A stretch of DNA of 64,000 nucleotides from assembly GCF_000716605.1 (NCBI RefSeq), contig NZ_JNXE01000017.1:166391-230390 (forward strand), written 5' to 3'. Positions 17,104-25,969 of this stretch are shown one piece after another (the first letter of the stretch is position 1; every line of letters begins with the position of its first letter). Made by a program: the position numbers and the translations under genes. Below the pieces are notes generated by a model that saw nothing but the letters and a program-made list of their open reading frames with translations, did not search any database and was not told the DNA's origin. Origin of the DNA: Streptomyces sp. NRRL F-525 (GTDB taxonomy: Bacteria > Actinomycetota > Actinomycetes > Streptomycetales > Streptomycetaceae).

Positions 17104-18326
17104 GACAGGTCTCCTGGCTGGTCGGGGGAGCGGGGGCTGAACCGCACGGGCAGCGACGTGAGCGAGCGATGGAAGGGGCCGGGGCGCCAGGTCAACTCCG
17201 CGCGCGGTACGACGGGTTCGAGGTCCGGCAGCCACAGGGTGAGCCGCTCGATCGCCTCCGTCGCGATGAGCAGCGTGTGCTGTTTGACCGGGCAGGCGTG
17301 CGGACCCGCCGACCACGACAGGTGCGAGGCGTCCTTGGGATGCCGTCCGGTGACGACCTCCTGCTCGGCGAAGTGCGCGAGCGCGCCGTACGAGACGACG
17401 ACCGGGACGGCCGGACTGATCCACGCGCCGTGGAACGTCACGGGTGAACGGGCGTAGTGGATCCCGTAGTTGGCGAGCGGGGTCTCGTGGTGCAGGACCT
17501 CCACCACGGCGTCCATGACCGGGCGGGCGCCGCTCGTCAGGGTGGAGTAGTAGACCGAGGTGCCGAGGATGCGGGAGAGGGCGTTGGACACCAGGTTCGC
17601 GGTCGGCTCGTGGCCCGCGCCCAGGGTGAGGAACACCTGCCAGGTGACCTCCTCCGGGGTGAGTCCGGCCGGATGGTCGAGGAGCCAGCTCGGGAGGTCG
17701 TCGCCGCGCGCCTGCGCCTTGGCGGCGATGAGTTCGAGGACGTAACCGCCGAACTCGGCCTCGCCCTCGGCCGCTTGGGCGCCGCCCTCCATCATCATGC
17801 CCAGCGCCCGGTCCAGCCGCTCGCTCTGGCTGTCGGGCAGCCCGAACAGGCTGTTGAAGACCAGCGCCATCAGCGGCCGGGCGAACTCGCCCACCAGATC
17901 GGCCTGTCCGCGCGGCCCGATCCTGCTCACCAGCACATGCACCGCCCGGTGCACCCGGGCGCGCAGGTCGTGCGGCTCGATCCGCTCGAAGGCGTCGATC
18001 AGCGCGCCACGGTAGCGGACGTGCGCCGCGCCGTCCGCGAACAGGGAGTTGGGCCGCCAGCGCATCATCCCGAGCACCGGCGAGTCCTCGGCGACCGTCG
18101 TCTCCCACGGCCGGGGATCGTGCGAGAACGTGGCGGTGTCCCGCAGCAGCTCCAGCGCGGCCCGCCGCTCGGTGACGACGAACGCCGGTACGCCCGGGGC
18201 GAGTTCGGCCCGGCCGACCGGACCCTGGGCGCGCAGGGCGGCGTAGTAGCCGTAGGGATCCAGCGCGAAGCCGTCCTCCCACAGCCGGACGGGACGGGCG
18301 GGGCCGACGGGGGAAGCAGTGGTCAC
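17100..18326 (-). CDS. Conservon-type cytochrome P450, CYP157/CYP156-like, without ExxR
   Basis: 408 residues. The heme-binding loop is recognisable (WSAGPHACPVKQ, C345), but the K-helix reads E276-V-L-H279 in place of ExxR. Loss of ExxR is a known property of the CYP157 family, found in streptomycete conservons. The I-helix reads GAGHEPT. It overlaps the GTPase gene by four bases upstream and the CYP154-like gene downstream, so the two P450s are co-translated. A role as partner or sensor for the second P450 rather than an ordinary monooxygenase is possible (inference). Confidence 0.88.
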   Translation of the reverse strand: MTTASPVGPARPVRLWEDGFALDPYGYYAALRAQGPVGRAELAPGVPAFVVTERRAALELLRDTATFSHDPRPWETTVAEDSPVLGMMRWRPNSLFADGAAHVRYRGALIDAFERIEPHDLRARVHRAVHVLVSRIGPRGQADLVGEFARPLMALVFNSLFGLPDSQSERLDRALGMMMEGGAQAAEGEAEFGGYVLELIAAKAQARGDDLPSWLLDHPAGLTPEEVTWQVFLTLGAGHEPTANLVSNALSRILGTSVYYSTLTSGARPVMDAVVEVLHHETPLANYGIHYARSPVTFHGAWISPAVPVVVSYGALAHFAEQEVVTGRHPKDASHLSWSAGPHACPVKQHTLLIATEAIERLTLWLPDLEPVVPRAELTWRPGPFHRSLTSLPVRFSPRSPDQPGDLS

Positions 18327-18946
18327 CGGTGCTCCGGGGGGTCGCGGTCGATCAGGTGCTGGACCAGGGCGAGCAGCGCGTCGAGGGACGAGTCCGCGTC
18401 CCGGGCGTCACAGGTCACCAGCGGCGTGCCGGGCGCCAAGTCCAGGGCGGCGCGCAGCTGTTGCTCGGTGTGGTGGCGGGGCGCGTCCGGGAAGGTGTTG
18501 AGGGCGACGGCGTACGGGAGCCCGCTCTCCTCCACCAGCCCGAGCACGTCGAACGAGGCGTCGACGCGCCGGCTGTCGACCAGCACGAGCGCCCCGAGCG
18601 CGCCGTGCGCGATGTCCTCCCACAGCGCCCGGAACCGCTCCTGCCCGGGTGTGCCGAACAGGTACAGCACGATCCCGCCCGGGAGGCTGATCCGCCCGAA
18701 GTCGATCGCGACGGTCGTCGTCGACTTCTCCCGCACCCCGTCGAGATCGTCCACCTGGACAGACGCCTCGCTGAGCCGCTCCTCGGTGTGCAGCGGGCGG
18801 ATCTCCGACACGGAGTCGATGAGCGTCGTCTTGCCCACCCCGAAGGGTCCCGCGATCAGGATCTTGACCAACTCGCGGGCGGTGTCCGGCAGATGGAGGC
18901 CGCCGGCCGGGCTGCCGCTAGTGGTGCTTGAGGGCGCGTAGGCCAT
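18323..18946 (-). CDS. CvnD-type small GTP/ATP-binding protein
   Basis: 207 residues with P-loop GPFGVGKT (33-40), a DFGR segment in the switch I region, GTPGQERF as the G3 motif (Thr-Pro rather than the usual Asp-x-x-Gly) and NTFP where Ras-like proteins have NKxD. It overlaps the DUF742 gene by 29 bp. In conservons this protein forms a membrane-associated complex with CvnA-C, likened to a G-protein switch that controls development or secondary metabolism. Confidence 0.92.
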   Translation of the reverse strand: MAYAPSSTTSGSPAGGLHLPDTARELVKILIAGPFGVGKTTLIDSVSEIRPLHTEERLSEASVQVDDLDGVREKSTTTVAIDFGRISLPGGIVLYLFGTPGQERFRALWEDIAHGALGALVLVDSRRVDASFDVLGLVEESGLPYAVALNTFPDAPRHHTEQQLRAALDLAPGTPLVTCDARDADSSLDALLALVQHLIDRDPPEHR

Positions 18947-19280
18947 CTGCGACTCTCTTCAGCAGGTCGGGGTCGAAGCGTTCGGCGGGCGGGATCGGGG
19001 CACGGGCGAGCACCAGGCTCCGGTCGAGCAGACCGGCGGCCAGCACCCGCACCGCGGACACGGGCAGCTCCAGCAGGGCCGCAGCCTCCAGCACCGTCAG
19101 CGAACCGCCGTACAGGGCGTCCAGCAGGGCGAGTTGGGCCGCGGGCAGGTCGGCCGGGGCGGGCTCGCCGCTGCCGCTGAGCACCGTCAGCCGCTCCAGG
19201 TGCGGGCGGCTGGGCCGGGCCACACCGCCGGTCGACAGATACGCGGGAACGAGAGGACGGCCGCCGCGGCGGCCCGTCAT
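18918..19280 (-). CDS. CvnC-type DUF742 protein
   Basis: 120 residues of the DUF742 family, predicted winged-helix-like (LTVLEAAALLELPVSAVRVLAAGLL). It overlaps the roadblock gene by four bases and the GTPase gene by 29. It acts as an adaptor of the conservon complex in the cytosol; its exact biochemical function is not established. Confidence 0.92.
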   Translation of the reverse strand: MTGRRGGRPLVPAYLSTGGVARPSRPHLERLTVLSGSGEPAPADLPAAQLALLDALYGGSLTVLEAAALLELPVSAVRVLAAGLLDRSLVLARAPIPPAERFDPDLLKRVADGLRALKHH

Positions 19281-19699
19281 GCCGGTGCGCCGCCGTCAAC
19301 TCCCCGCGGAGCGGCGGCCATCGCCTTCTCACCCAGCCGCGCCACCTGCGAGTGCACCCGGTGAGCCAGCAGGTCCAGCCGTACCTCGGTGTCGCCGTAG
19401 GCCGCCACACACGTCCCGTGATCCGTGGGCACGATGAGCACATAGCCGAGGTCCGACTCGATGACCACCTGCCGGATCTCGGCCCGCTCCCGGTCGGCGA
19501 ACGCCGCCGCGGCGGTCCGGCACGCCCCCTGCACCGTGCTGGTGATCGCGGCCACCCGCTCGCCCGAGGCCTGGGACAGCGCGTCGGTGTACCCCCGCAC
19601 CAGCCCGTCCCGGGTCAGCAGCACCGCCGCCACCACATGCGGCACCTCCAGGATCGGATCCAGCACCCATGCCGTGTCGCCCCCATCGCGGCTGGTCAT
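19277..19699 (-). CDS. CvnB-type roadblock/LC7 domain protein
   Basis: 140 residues with the roadblock/LC7 (longin-like) fold: GLVRGYTDAL, ITSTVQGACRTAAAAF and GYVLIVPTDHGTCVAAY are typical strand and helix segments. Relatives act as GTPase-activating or dimerising partners of the CvnD GTPase. Both ends overlap neighbours by four bases, which implies strict co-expression. Confidence 0.93.
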   Translation of the reverse strand: MTSRDGGDTAWVLDPILEVPHVVAAVLLTRDGLVRGYTDALSQASGERVAAITSTVQGACRTAAAAFADRERAEIRQVVIESDLGYVLIVPTDHGTCVAAYGDTEVRLDLLAHRVHSQVARLGEKAMAAAPRGVDGGAPA

Positions 19700-21117
19700 C
19701 TGGCCGCTCCCCCCTCGTGATCGGTCTGATGTGTGTCGTGCGCCGCTGTGTCGAGCGCTACGGATTCATCGGCTACGGCGCCCTCGCTCGCGGCGCGCGC
19801 GGCGGCGGTGCCGGACTGGAGGGCGCCGAGCGCGGCGGCGGCCTGCTCCGGGCCGCGCTCCGGTCGGCGTGTCTCGGGCGCGAGCGGTGCCGCCGGTGCG
19901 GCGGCCGGGGTCCGGCGACGGCGCCGGGGCAGGCCGCCCGCATCGGGTACGGCCTGATGCCCGGCAGCGTCGGCCACGGCCCGTTCGTCGCGGTCGGAGC
20001 CGTAGGAGTGGGCGGGGGCGGGCGTGCGGGTGGGTGCGGGGGCCCGGCGGGTCGAGCGCGGGGCGCCGGCCGCGGGCGGCCGCCGCTCGGGGTCGATACG
20101 GCTGAGGAGGTGGCTGTCGACGCGCAGGACCGCGCGGACGCCGCCGTAGGGGGAGGGCGAGGACACGTCGACGCTCAGGTCGAACTGCCTGGTCAGGCGC
20201 CCGATCGCGGCGAACCCCATGCGCGGCGGGTCGCCCAGATCGGTGAGCAGGATCGGGCCGGAACCGGCCACCATCCGCCCGGCCTGGTCGCGCTCGTCCT
20301 GCGTCATCCCGAGCCCCGCGTCGTCGACGGTGACGCAGACACCGTGATGGACGTGCTCCAGGTTGACCACGACGTCGGTGTCCGGCGCGGAGTGCCGCAG
20401 CGCGTTGTCGAGGAGCTCGGCGACGATGATCGCGACCGGTTCGACGGCGTGCGAGACGAGCGCGGTACCGGCTTCGAGGTGGTTGTGCACCCGCACCCGG
20501 TGATACCCGGCGAGCCGCGCCTGCCCGCCGGTGACCGCCTCGACGAGGTGCGACTCCTCACGAGCGAGCCCGACCCAGGCCCCGCAGACGACGGCCGCGA
20601 CCTGCGCCCGGCGCAGCGACTGCTCGTTCTCGTGGTCCAGCATGAACAGGGTCTGCGCCAACTCGGGTTCGTCGTAACGCTGTTGGAGCGAGCGCAAGGC
20701 GTCCTGCAACCGGTACAACGCGGCCTGGATCTCACGAGTGGCCCCACGCATCCCGGCCTGCGCGGCGGCGTCGATGCGGGTGCGCTGTGCGGTGAGCTCC
20801 GAACGCACCGAGGTCAGCACGCTTTCGAGGGCGATGCCGATGGGCGAACCGATGAACTGCGGCTGCGCGGGCCCCGGTACGGCGACCCGCGGATGGGTGA
20901 GCTGCCGGGCGGCGGCCGGTATCCGCTGGAGCGCCAGATGCTCGACCTCGGCCGCCAACGCCGCCTGAACACCGTCCAGTCGGTCCCGCAGCTCGGTGAT
21001 CTCCTGTCGCTGCAGGGCGCGTTGACGCCGGGACCGCAACAGCCCGGCACCGAGCGCCAGCGCGGACAGCGTGCCGGCGGCGAGAGCACCGGTCACCAGG
21101 TCCGGTAATTCGGTCAT
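19696..21117 (-). CDS. CvnA-type membrane sensor with histidine-kinase-like ATPase domain
   Basis: About 473 residues from the ATG at 21117 (MTELPDLV); upstream residues lack character and are left out. One membrane helix (about 8-27), a coiled coil (about 30-60), a helical middle region, and a GHKL ATPase domain with N-box ELLDNALRHS, DDAGLGM (G1) and GFAAIGRL. No phosphorylatable histidine box is evident, as in other CvnA proteins. A long Pro/Ala/Arg-rich tail of more than 100 residues follows. It is the first gene of the six-gene conservon, and its promoter should lie within 21118-21340. Confidence 0.9.
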   Translation of the reverse strand: MTELPDLVTGALAAGTLSALALGAGLLRSRRQRALQRQEITELRDRLDGVQAALAAEVEHLALQRIPAAARQLTHPRVAVPGPAQPQFIGSPIGIALESVLTSVRSELTAQRTRIDAAAQAGMRGATREIQAALYRLQDALRSLQQRYDEPELAQTLFMLDHENEQSLRRAQVAAVVCGAWVGLAREESHLVEAVTGGQARLAGYHRVRVHNHLEAGTALVSHAVEPVAIIVAELLDNALRHSAPDTDVVVNLEHVHHGVCVTVDDAGLGMTQDERDQAGRMVAGSGPILLTDLGDPPRMGFAAIGRLTRQFDLSVDVSSPSPYGGVRAVLRVDSHLLSRIDPERRPPAAGAPRSTRRAPAPTRTPAPAHSYGSDRDERAVADAAGHQAVPDAGGLPRRRRRTPAAAPAAPLAPETRRPERGPEQAAAALGALQSGTAAARAASEGAVADESVALDTAAHDTHQTDHEGGAAR

Positions 21118-21340
21118 CGAATCGAGTCCAAGCGAAGTCGGGCAGGGCTGAGTTGGGACCTTCGAGCCTTGGTCCGGGCCCCTCGGCGGGGTGCCCGGAG
21201 CACAGTACACACCGTCATCGACCGCTCTCGCACGGTGTAACAGGAGTTCCCTTCGAAACTGACCGGCCTCTGTTCGCTTCTGTGGCATGTGTCTGAAATG
21301 GCGGGTGGGGAAAGCGAGTTGAGAGGTCGGCCGCTGTACG

Positions 21341-22381
21341 TCAGCCGTTCGGCAGGATCACCGCACGCCCGTTGATCTTCCCGGCGTGCAGCCGCTCGTA
21401 CGCGAGCGGAGCCTCGTCCAGGGTGAAGGTCTCCGTGTGGACCGACACCGCGCCGGAGCGGGCCAGCGCCAGGACCTCGGTTAGTTCGCTGCGGCTGCCC
21501 CAGTAGGGGGCGTTGACCGAGACCTCGAAGGGCAGGTGGCCGAAGCCCACGGGCAGGGCGCCGCCGCCGATGCCGACGATCGCCACCTCGCCCTCGACGG
21601 CCGCGACCGCGCCCGCCGTTCGCACGGTGGGGTCCGCGCCGACGAAGTCGAAGACGGCCTCGGCGCCGATTCCGCCGGTGAGATCACGGACCGCCTGCGC
21701 GGCGTGCGCGTCGGACAACACCGTTTCGTGGGCGCCGACTTGGCGCGCCAGCCGGAGCTTGTCCTCGCTCACGTCCAGCGCGATGACCCGCGCCGACGTC
21801 AGTGCGCGCAGCAACTGGATCGCCACATGGCCGAGTCCGCCCGTGCCGATGACGACCGCCGTCGAACCCGGCACCAGCTTGGGCAGCGTCCGCTTGATCG
21901 CGTGGTACGGGGTCAGGCCGGCATCGGTGAGGGGGACCGCCGCGACCGGGTCCAGGCCGTCGAGCGGGACCAGGTGCCGGGCGTCGTCCACGAGGAGGTA
22001 CTCGGCCATCGCACCCGGTGCGCCGAGGCCCGGCGGGTGAATGCCCAACTCGGCTGCCCGCAGGCAGTAGTTCTCCTTGCCCTCGGCGCACTTCGCGCAG
22101 GTGCCGCAGCCCCAAGGGCCGTACACGGCAACGGAGTTGCCCTCCTCGACGCCGGTGACTCCCGCGCCGAGCGCGGCCACCGTGCCCACGCCCTCGTGGC
22201 CGAGGGTGAGCGGAAGGTCGTAGGGGAAACTGTCGGCGGGCCAGCTCATCACGGCGATGTCGGAGTGGCAGACGCCGGCGGCGGTGACCTTCAACAGGAC
22301 CTGGCCGGGGCCTGGTTCGGGGTCGGGGACCGTGACCACCTCGGGGGCGGCGCCGATCGTGCGGTACTGAAGTGCCTTCAT
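21341..22381 (-). CDS. Zinc-dependent alcohol dehydrogenase (MDR, AdhP-like)
   Basis: 346 residues. The catalytic zinc site is visible (C38-H39, H62-E63), the structural zinc site has four cysteines (C92, C95, C98, C106), and the NAD-binding motif is GTGGLG at about 178-183. It catalyses reversible alcohol/aldehyde oxidation in the cytosol. It lies 20 bp after the SDR gene in a TetR-SDR-ADH operon, so it likely works with the SDR on successive alcohol/keto steps or in solvent/aldehyde detoxification. Confidence 0.92.
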   Translation of the reverse strand: MKALQYRTIGAAPEVVTVPDPEPGPGQVLLKVTAAGVCHSDIAVMSWPADSFPYDLPLTLGHEGVGTVAALGAGVTGVEEGNSVAVYGPWGCGTCAKCAEGKENYCLRAAELGIHPPGLGAPGAMAEYLLVDDARHLVPLDGLDPVAAVPLTDAGLTPYHAIKRTLPKLVPGSTAVVIGTGGLGHVAIQLLRALTSARVIALDVSEDKLRLARQVGAHETVLSDAHAAQAVRDLTGGIGAEAVFDFVGADPTVRTAGAVAAVEGEVAIVGIGGGALPVGFGHLPFEVSVNAPYWGSRSELTEVLALARSGAVSVHTETFTLDEAPLAYERLHAGKINGRAVILPNG

Positions 22382-22401
22382 GGTCGGGCTCCTTCCCGGG
22401 G

Positions 22402-23193
22402 TCAGACGGCGGTGTAGGCGCCGTCGACCAGGTGGTAGCTGCCGTGCACGAACGAGGCGCGGTCGGAGAGCAGGAAGACGATCAGCTCGGCGACCTCCTC
22501 GGAGCGGCCGAGGCGGCCCGCGGGGTGCAGGGCGACCAGGCCGTCGTAGGCGGACCGGTCCATGCCCTGGAGGAGCGGGGTCTCGATGAAGCCGGGGCCG
22601 ACCGCGTTGATGCGGATGTTCTTCGACGCGTACTCGGCGGCGGCCGTCTTCGTCAGGCCGACCACGCCGTGCTTGGCGGCGACGTAGGCGGAGGAGCCGG
22701 CGAAGCCCGTCGAGCCGAGGATGGAGGCGACGTTGACGATCGCGCCGCCCCGGCCCGCGGCCTCGATGACCGGGAGTTCGTGGCGCAGCGAGTAGAAGAC
22801 GCCGTCGAGGTTGGTGCGGACGACCCGGTCGTAGGCCTCGATGTCGTACGCGCCCGTCGGCGCGCTCGGGCCGCCGATACCGGCGTTGTTCACGGCCAGG
22901 TCGAGGCCGCCGAAGGTGTCGACGGCGAAGCGCACGGCCGCCTCGACGGACTCCGGGCTCGTCACGTCCAGCGCGACGGCGGCGGCCTTGACGCCCTCCG
23001 CCTTCAGTTCGGCGGCGGCCTTCTCAGCGCCCTCGGCGTTGTAGTCCGCGATGACGACGTTCGCGCCGCCCGCGCCCAGTCGGCGGGCGGTGGCCAGGCC
23101 GATGCCGGAGGCGGCGCCGGTGACGAGGGCTGTCCGGCCGGCGAACTCGGTTGCGTAGTCGGTGACTTGGGCGGTGGCGGGGATGGTGCTCAT
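22402..23193 (-). CDS. Short-chain dehydrogenase/reductase
   Basis: 263 residues of the classical SDR type: cofactor motif TGAASGIG (25-32), NNAG (102-105), catalytic S157, Y170 and K174 (YVAAK). An acidic residue after the second strand (ADY, D50) favours NAD(H). It is encoded seven bases downstream of the TetR gene and before the alcohol dehydrogenase; all three are probably induced together. Confidence 0.93.
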   Translation of the reverse strand: MSTIPATAQVTDYATEFAGRTALVTGAASGIGLATARRLGAGGANVVIADYNAEGAEKAAAELKAEGVKAAAVALDVTSPESVEAAVRFAVDTFGGLDLAVNNAGIGGPSAPTGAYDIEAYDRVVRTNLDGVFYSLRHELPVIEAAGRGGAIVNVASILGSTGFAGSSAYVAAKHGVVGLTKTAAAEYASKNIRINAVGPGFIETPLLQGMDRSAYDGLVALHPAGRLGRSEEVAELIVFLLSDRASFVHGSYHLVDGAYTAV

Positions 23194-23200
23194 GATGTGC

Positions 23201-23905
23201 TCACTCTTCGGTAGTGCTCCGGGACGCCGCGTCCGCGGCCTCCCCGATCAGGGCGTCGTAGGCCCGCTCCACCAGGGCGGCGAGGTCTGCGGCTCCCGAG
23301 TCGTGCTCGTCCGTGCGGCGCGCCCAGATGCGCAGGGCGGCCGTGAGGACTCCGGCGGCGGCGTCGACCACGACGGCCGGGCGGACATCCCGCACGTCGT
23401 CGGTGCCGAGCCGGTCGGCGAGGATGCGGATCGACTCCTCCTGGGCGTCGACCCGGATGCGTTCGTACGCGGCGAACAGGGCGGGCTCGCGGTCCACCAG
23501 GGCCAGCAGCCGCCGCATCCGCGGGCGCAGGTGCCAGGCCGGGTTCTCCCGGTCGGCGAGCCAGTCGCGCACCGCCCTGCGGTAGGCCAGCAGCGGCGGT
23601 TCGGCGGCCGGGCGGGTCCGCAGCAGGGCGTTGATGCGGTCGCCGTCGCCCCGGACGAAGTCGAGTGCCGCGTCCTCCTTGCCGGTGAAGTGCCGGCTGA
23701 AGGTGCGCCGCGTGACGTCCGCGCGCTCCGCGATCGCCTCGACCGTGGTCGCGGCCAGACCGTGCTCCAGGATCAGGTCCACGGCGGCGGTTGCCAGTGC
23801 GTTGCGGGTCTGCCGCGCCTTGCGCTGCCGGCGGTCCACCGAGGCGGTGCCGACGGGCTCGGCAGGAACACCAGCAAGCTCGGCGGGAGACTCCATTGCC
23901 TTCAT
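23201..23905 (-). CDS. TetR-family repressor of the SDR-ADH operon
   Basis: 234 residues from the ATG at 23905; a longer open frame runs upstream through two operator-like palindromes and is unlikely to be coding (an ATG at 23893 is also possible). The N-terminal HTH contains DVTRRTFSRHF typical of TetR recognition helices; the C-terminal half is a divergent ligand pocket. Two palindromes immediately upstream fit autoregulation and control of the co-transcribed SDR and ADH genes. The inducer is unknown. Confidence 0.9.
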   Translation of the reverse strand: MKAMESPAELAGVPAEPVGTASVDRRQRKARQTRNALATAAVDLILEHGLAATTVEAIAERADVTRRTFSRHFTGKEDAALDFVRGDGDRINALLRTRPAAEPPLLAYRRAVRDWLADRENPAWHLRPRMRRLLALVDREPALFAAYERIRVDAQEESIRILADRLGTDDVRDVRPAVVVDAAAGVLTAALRIWARRTDEHDSGAADLAALVERAYDALIGEAADAASRSTTEE

Positions 23906-23926
23906 GTCCTCGACCGTACACCCGTG

Positions 23927-23943
23927 ATGTCCCATGGGGACAT
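23927..23943. promoter_or_regulatory. TetR operator copy 1 (ATGTCCC-ATG-GGGACAT)
   Basis: A perfect inverted repeat with 7-bp arms and a 3-bp spacer, 22 bp upstream of the TetR start. It shares the core TGTCCC-N3-GGGACA with copy 2. Confidence 0.8.
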
Positions 23944-23960
23944 GAGACCCGATGAGACTT

Positions 23961-23977
23961 GTGTCCCAACGGGACAT
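23961..23977. promoter_or_regulatory. TetR operator copy 2 (TGTCCC-AAC-GGGACA)
   Basis: A perfect 6-bp-arm inverted repeat at 23962-23976 with the same spacer length as copy 1; centres are 34 bp apart, about three helical turns. It lies between the TetR gene and the divergent aminotransferase gene, so both may be controlled. Confidence 0.8.
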
Positions 23978-24087
23978 GAGCGTGAATCGATCGTCTCTGC
24001 AATCGATTCAGCGGCCATCTCTTGTCCACTCGCCACTTTCGGCCGTAGAGTCCGGACATTCCGTCGCCGATGCCACCGAGGAATCCC

Positions 24088-25437
24088 ATGGACCGCACCC
24101 GCCTGCAGGACCTCCTCGCCCGCGAGAGCGCCGACGCCGAGCGGCTCAACCCGCGCTCGAAGGCCGCCTACGCGCGCGCCGAGCACCTCTTCGGGCGGGT
24201 GCCGATGACCTGGATGAACAAGACCGCCGGTGCCTTCCCGCGCTACCTCGACACCGCCCGGGGCGCCCGCGTCACCGACATCGACGGCCACGAGTACGTC
24301 GACTTCAGCCTCGGCGACACCGGAGCGATGGCAGGCCACTCGCCCGCCGTCGTCGCGGAGGCCGTGCAACGCCGGTTCGCCGAACAGGGCGGTGCTACGG
24401 CGATGCTGCCCACGGAGGACGCCGAGTGGGTCGGCGCCGAACTCACCCGCCGGTTCGGGCTCGCCCGCTGGAGCTTCGCGCTGACCGCGACGGACGCCAA
24501 CCGCTGGGCGATCCGGCTCGCCCGGGCCGTCACCGACCGCCCCAAGATCCTGGTGAACAGCTACAGCTACCACGGCAGCGTCGACGAGTCGCTCATCGTC
24601 GTCGGACCGGACGGCCACGGCACCGCCCGCCCCGGCAACGTCGGCGCCCCCTGCGACGTCACGCTCACCAGCCGCGTCGCCGAGTTCAACGATCCCGCCC
24701 AGCTGGAAAGGGAGTTGGCGCACGGCGACGTCGCCGCCGTCCTGATGGAACCGGCGCTCACCAACATCGGCATCGTGCTGCCCGAGCCCGGTTACCTGGC
24801 CGCCGTACGCGAACTGACCAGGAAATACGGCACGTTGCTCATCAACGACGAGACCCACACCTTCTCCGCGGGCCCCGGCGGCTGCACCGCGGCCTGGGAT
24901 CTCGAACCCGATCTGCTCACCATCGGCAAGGCGATCGGCGGCGGCATCCCGGCCGGTGCCTACGGCCTCTCCGCCGAACTCGCCGACCGGCTGCTCGGCC
25001 GTGCCGACCTGGACCTGGTCGACATGGGCGGCGTCGGCGGCACCCTCGCGGGCAACGCGCTCTCCGTCGCCGCCATGCGCGCAACCCTCGAACACGTCCT
25101 GACCGACGGGGCGTTCGCGCACATGGCGAAGCTGTCCGAGCGGTTCGCGGCCGGTGTCCAGGAGGGCATCGACGCCCACGCGCTGCCCTGGACGGTGAGC
25201 CGCCTCGGCGCCCGCAGCGAGTACCGCTTCGCCGACCCGGCCCCGCGCACCGGCACCGAGTCCGAGGCCGCCGGTGACCCGGAGTTGGAGGACTTCCTCC
25301 ACCTCTACCTCGCCAACCGGGGCATCCTGCTCACCCCGTTCCACAGCATGGCGCTCATGTGCCCCGACACCACCGAGCAGGACGTCGACACCCACACCCG
25401 GGTCTTCGCCGACGCGCTCGCCGAACTGGCCGCCTGA
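24088..25437 (+). CDS. Class III PLP aminotransferase (glutamate-1-semialdehyde aminomutase-like)
   Basis: 449 residues from the ATG at 24088, which has a GAGGA ribosome site; an upstream ATG at 24070 has none. The PLP lysine lies in TIGKAIGGGIPAG, preceded by the cofactor-contacting LINDETHTF. The fold and length match aspartate-aminotransferase-family class III enzymes related to HemL, but the heme-pathway enzyme is expected elsewhere, so this is probably a catabolic or specialised amino-transfer enzyme. It is followed 23 bp later by an Lrp/AsnC regulator, a common pairing in which the regulator senses the amino acid substrate. Confidence 0.88.
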   Translation: MDRTRLQDLLARESADAERLNPRSKAAYARAEHLFGRVPMTWMNKTAGAFPRYLDTARGARVTDIDGHEYVDFSLGDTGAMAGHSPAVVAEAVQRRFAEQGGATAMLPTEDAEWVGAELTRRFGLARWSFALTATDANRWAIRLARAVTDRPKILVNSYSYHGSVDESLIVVGPDGHGTARPGNVGAPCDVTLTSRVAEFNDPAQLERELAHGDVAAVLMEPALTNIGIVLPEPGYLAAVRELTRKYGTLLINDETHTFSAGPGGCTAAWDLEPDLLTIGKAIGGGIPAGAYGLSAELADRLLGRADLDLVDMGGVGGTLAGNALSVAAMRATLEHVLTDGAFAHMAKLSERFAAGVQEGIDAHALPWTVSRLGARSEYRFADPAPRTGTESEAAGDPELEDFLHLYLANRGILLTPFHSMALMCPDTTEQDVDTHTRVFADALAELAA

Positions 25438-25460
25438 CACAGGGAGTTGGAGACACGCAC

Positions 25461-25901
25461 GTGGACGACATCGACCGCGCCATCCTGCGCGAGCTGCAGA
25501 CCGACGGCCGTATCGCCTACGCCGACCTCGGACCCAAGGTCGGCCTGTCCGCGTCGGCCGCCCGGCAGCGGCTCCAACGGCTGTTGGATTCCAAGGCAGT
25601 TCAGGTCGTCGGGGTGACCGACCCGATGGCCATGGGCGGGCAGGCCATGGCGATGCTCGGCATCGAGGTGGACGGCGACCCGCGTGCCGTGGCCGATCAA
25701 CTCGCCCTGCGCGACGAGGTGGTGTACTCGGTGCTCACCTCCGGCGGCTTCGATCTGTTCGCCGAGGTGGTCACCCCTGGACCCCGGGATCTGCTGGACT
25801 TCGTGAACGATGTGGTGCGGCCGATCGAAGGGGTGCGGAGCGTGCGGTCGTTCCCGTACTTCGGCATCCACACGCACCGGTTCCTGTGGGACGTGGGCTG
25901 A
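25461..25901 (+). CDS. Lrp/AsnC-family transcriptional regulator
   Basis: 146 residues from a GTG at 25461 with a GGAG site upstream. An N-terminal HTH (about 5-50, LGPKVGLSASAARQRLQRLL) and a C-terminal RAM ligand-binding domain (VYSVLTSGGFDLFAEVV) give the standard full-length family layout. It likely controls the upstream aminotransferase and perhaps the downstream exporter in response to an amino acid. Confidence 0.93.
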   Translation: MDDIDRAILRELQTDGRIAYADLGPKVGLSASAARQRLQRLLDSKAVQVVGVTDPMAMGGQAMAMLGIEVDGDPRAVADQLALRDEVVYSVLTSGGFDLFAEVVTPGPRDLLDFVNDVVRPIEGVRSVRSFPYFGIHTHRFLWDVG

Positions 25902-25969
25902 CCTCGGCCGCAGTCACGACATGCCCGAGATGCCGGGGTGATCGCACGGGCGTCTAATGGGGATGTCGG

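Noticed and set aside
23906..23977. 24-residue N-terminal extension of the TetR protein
   Set aside because: It would translate through both operator palindromes and has no ribosome site.
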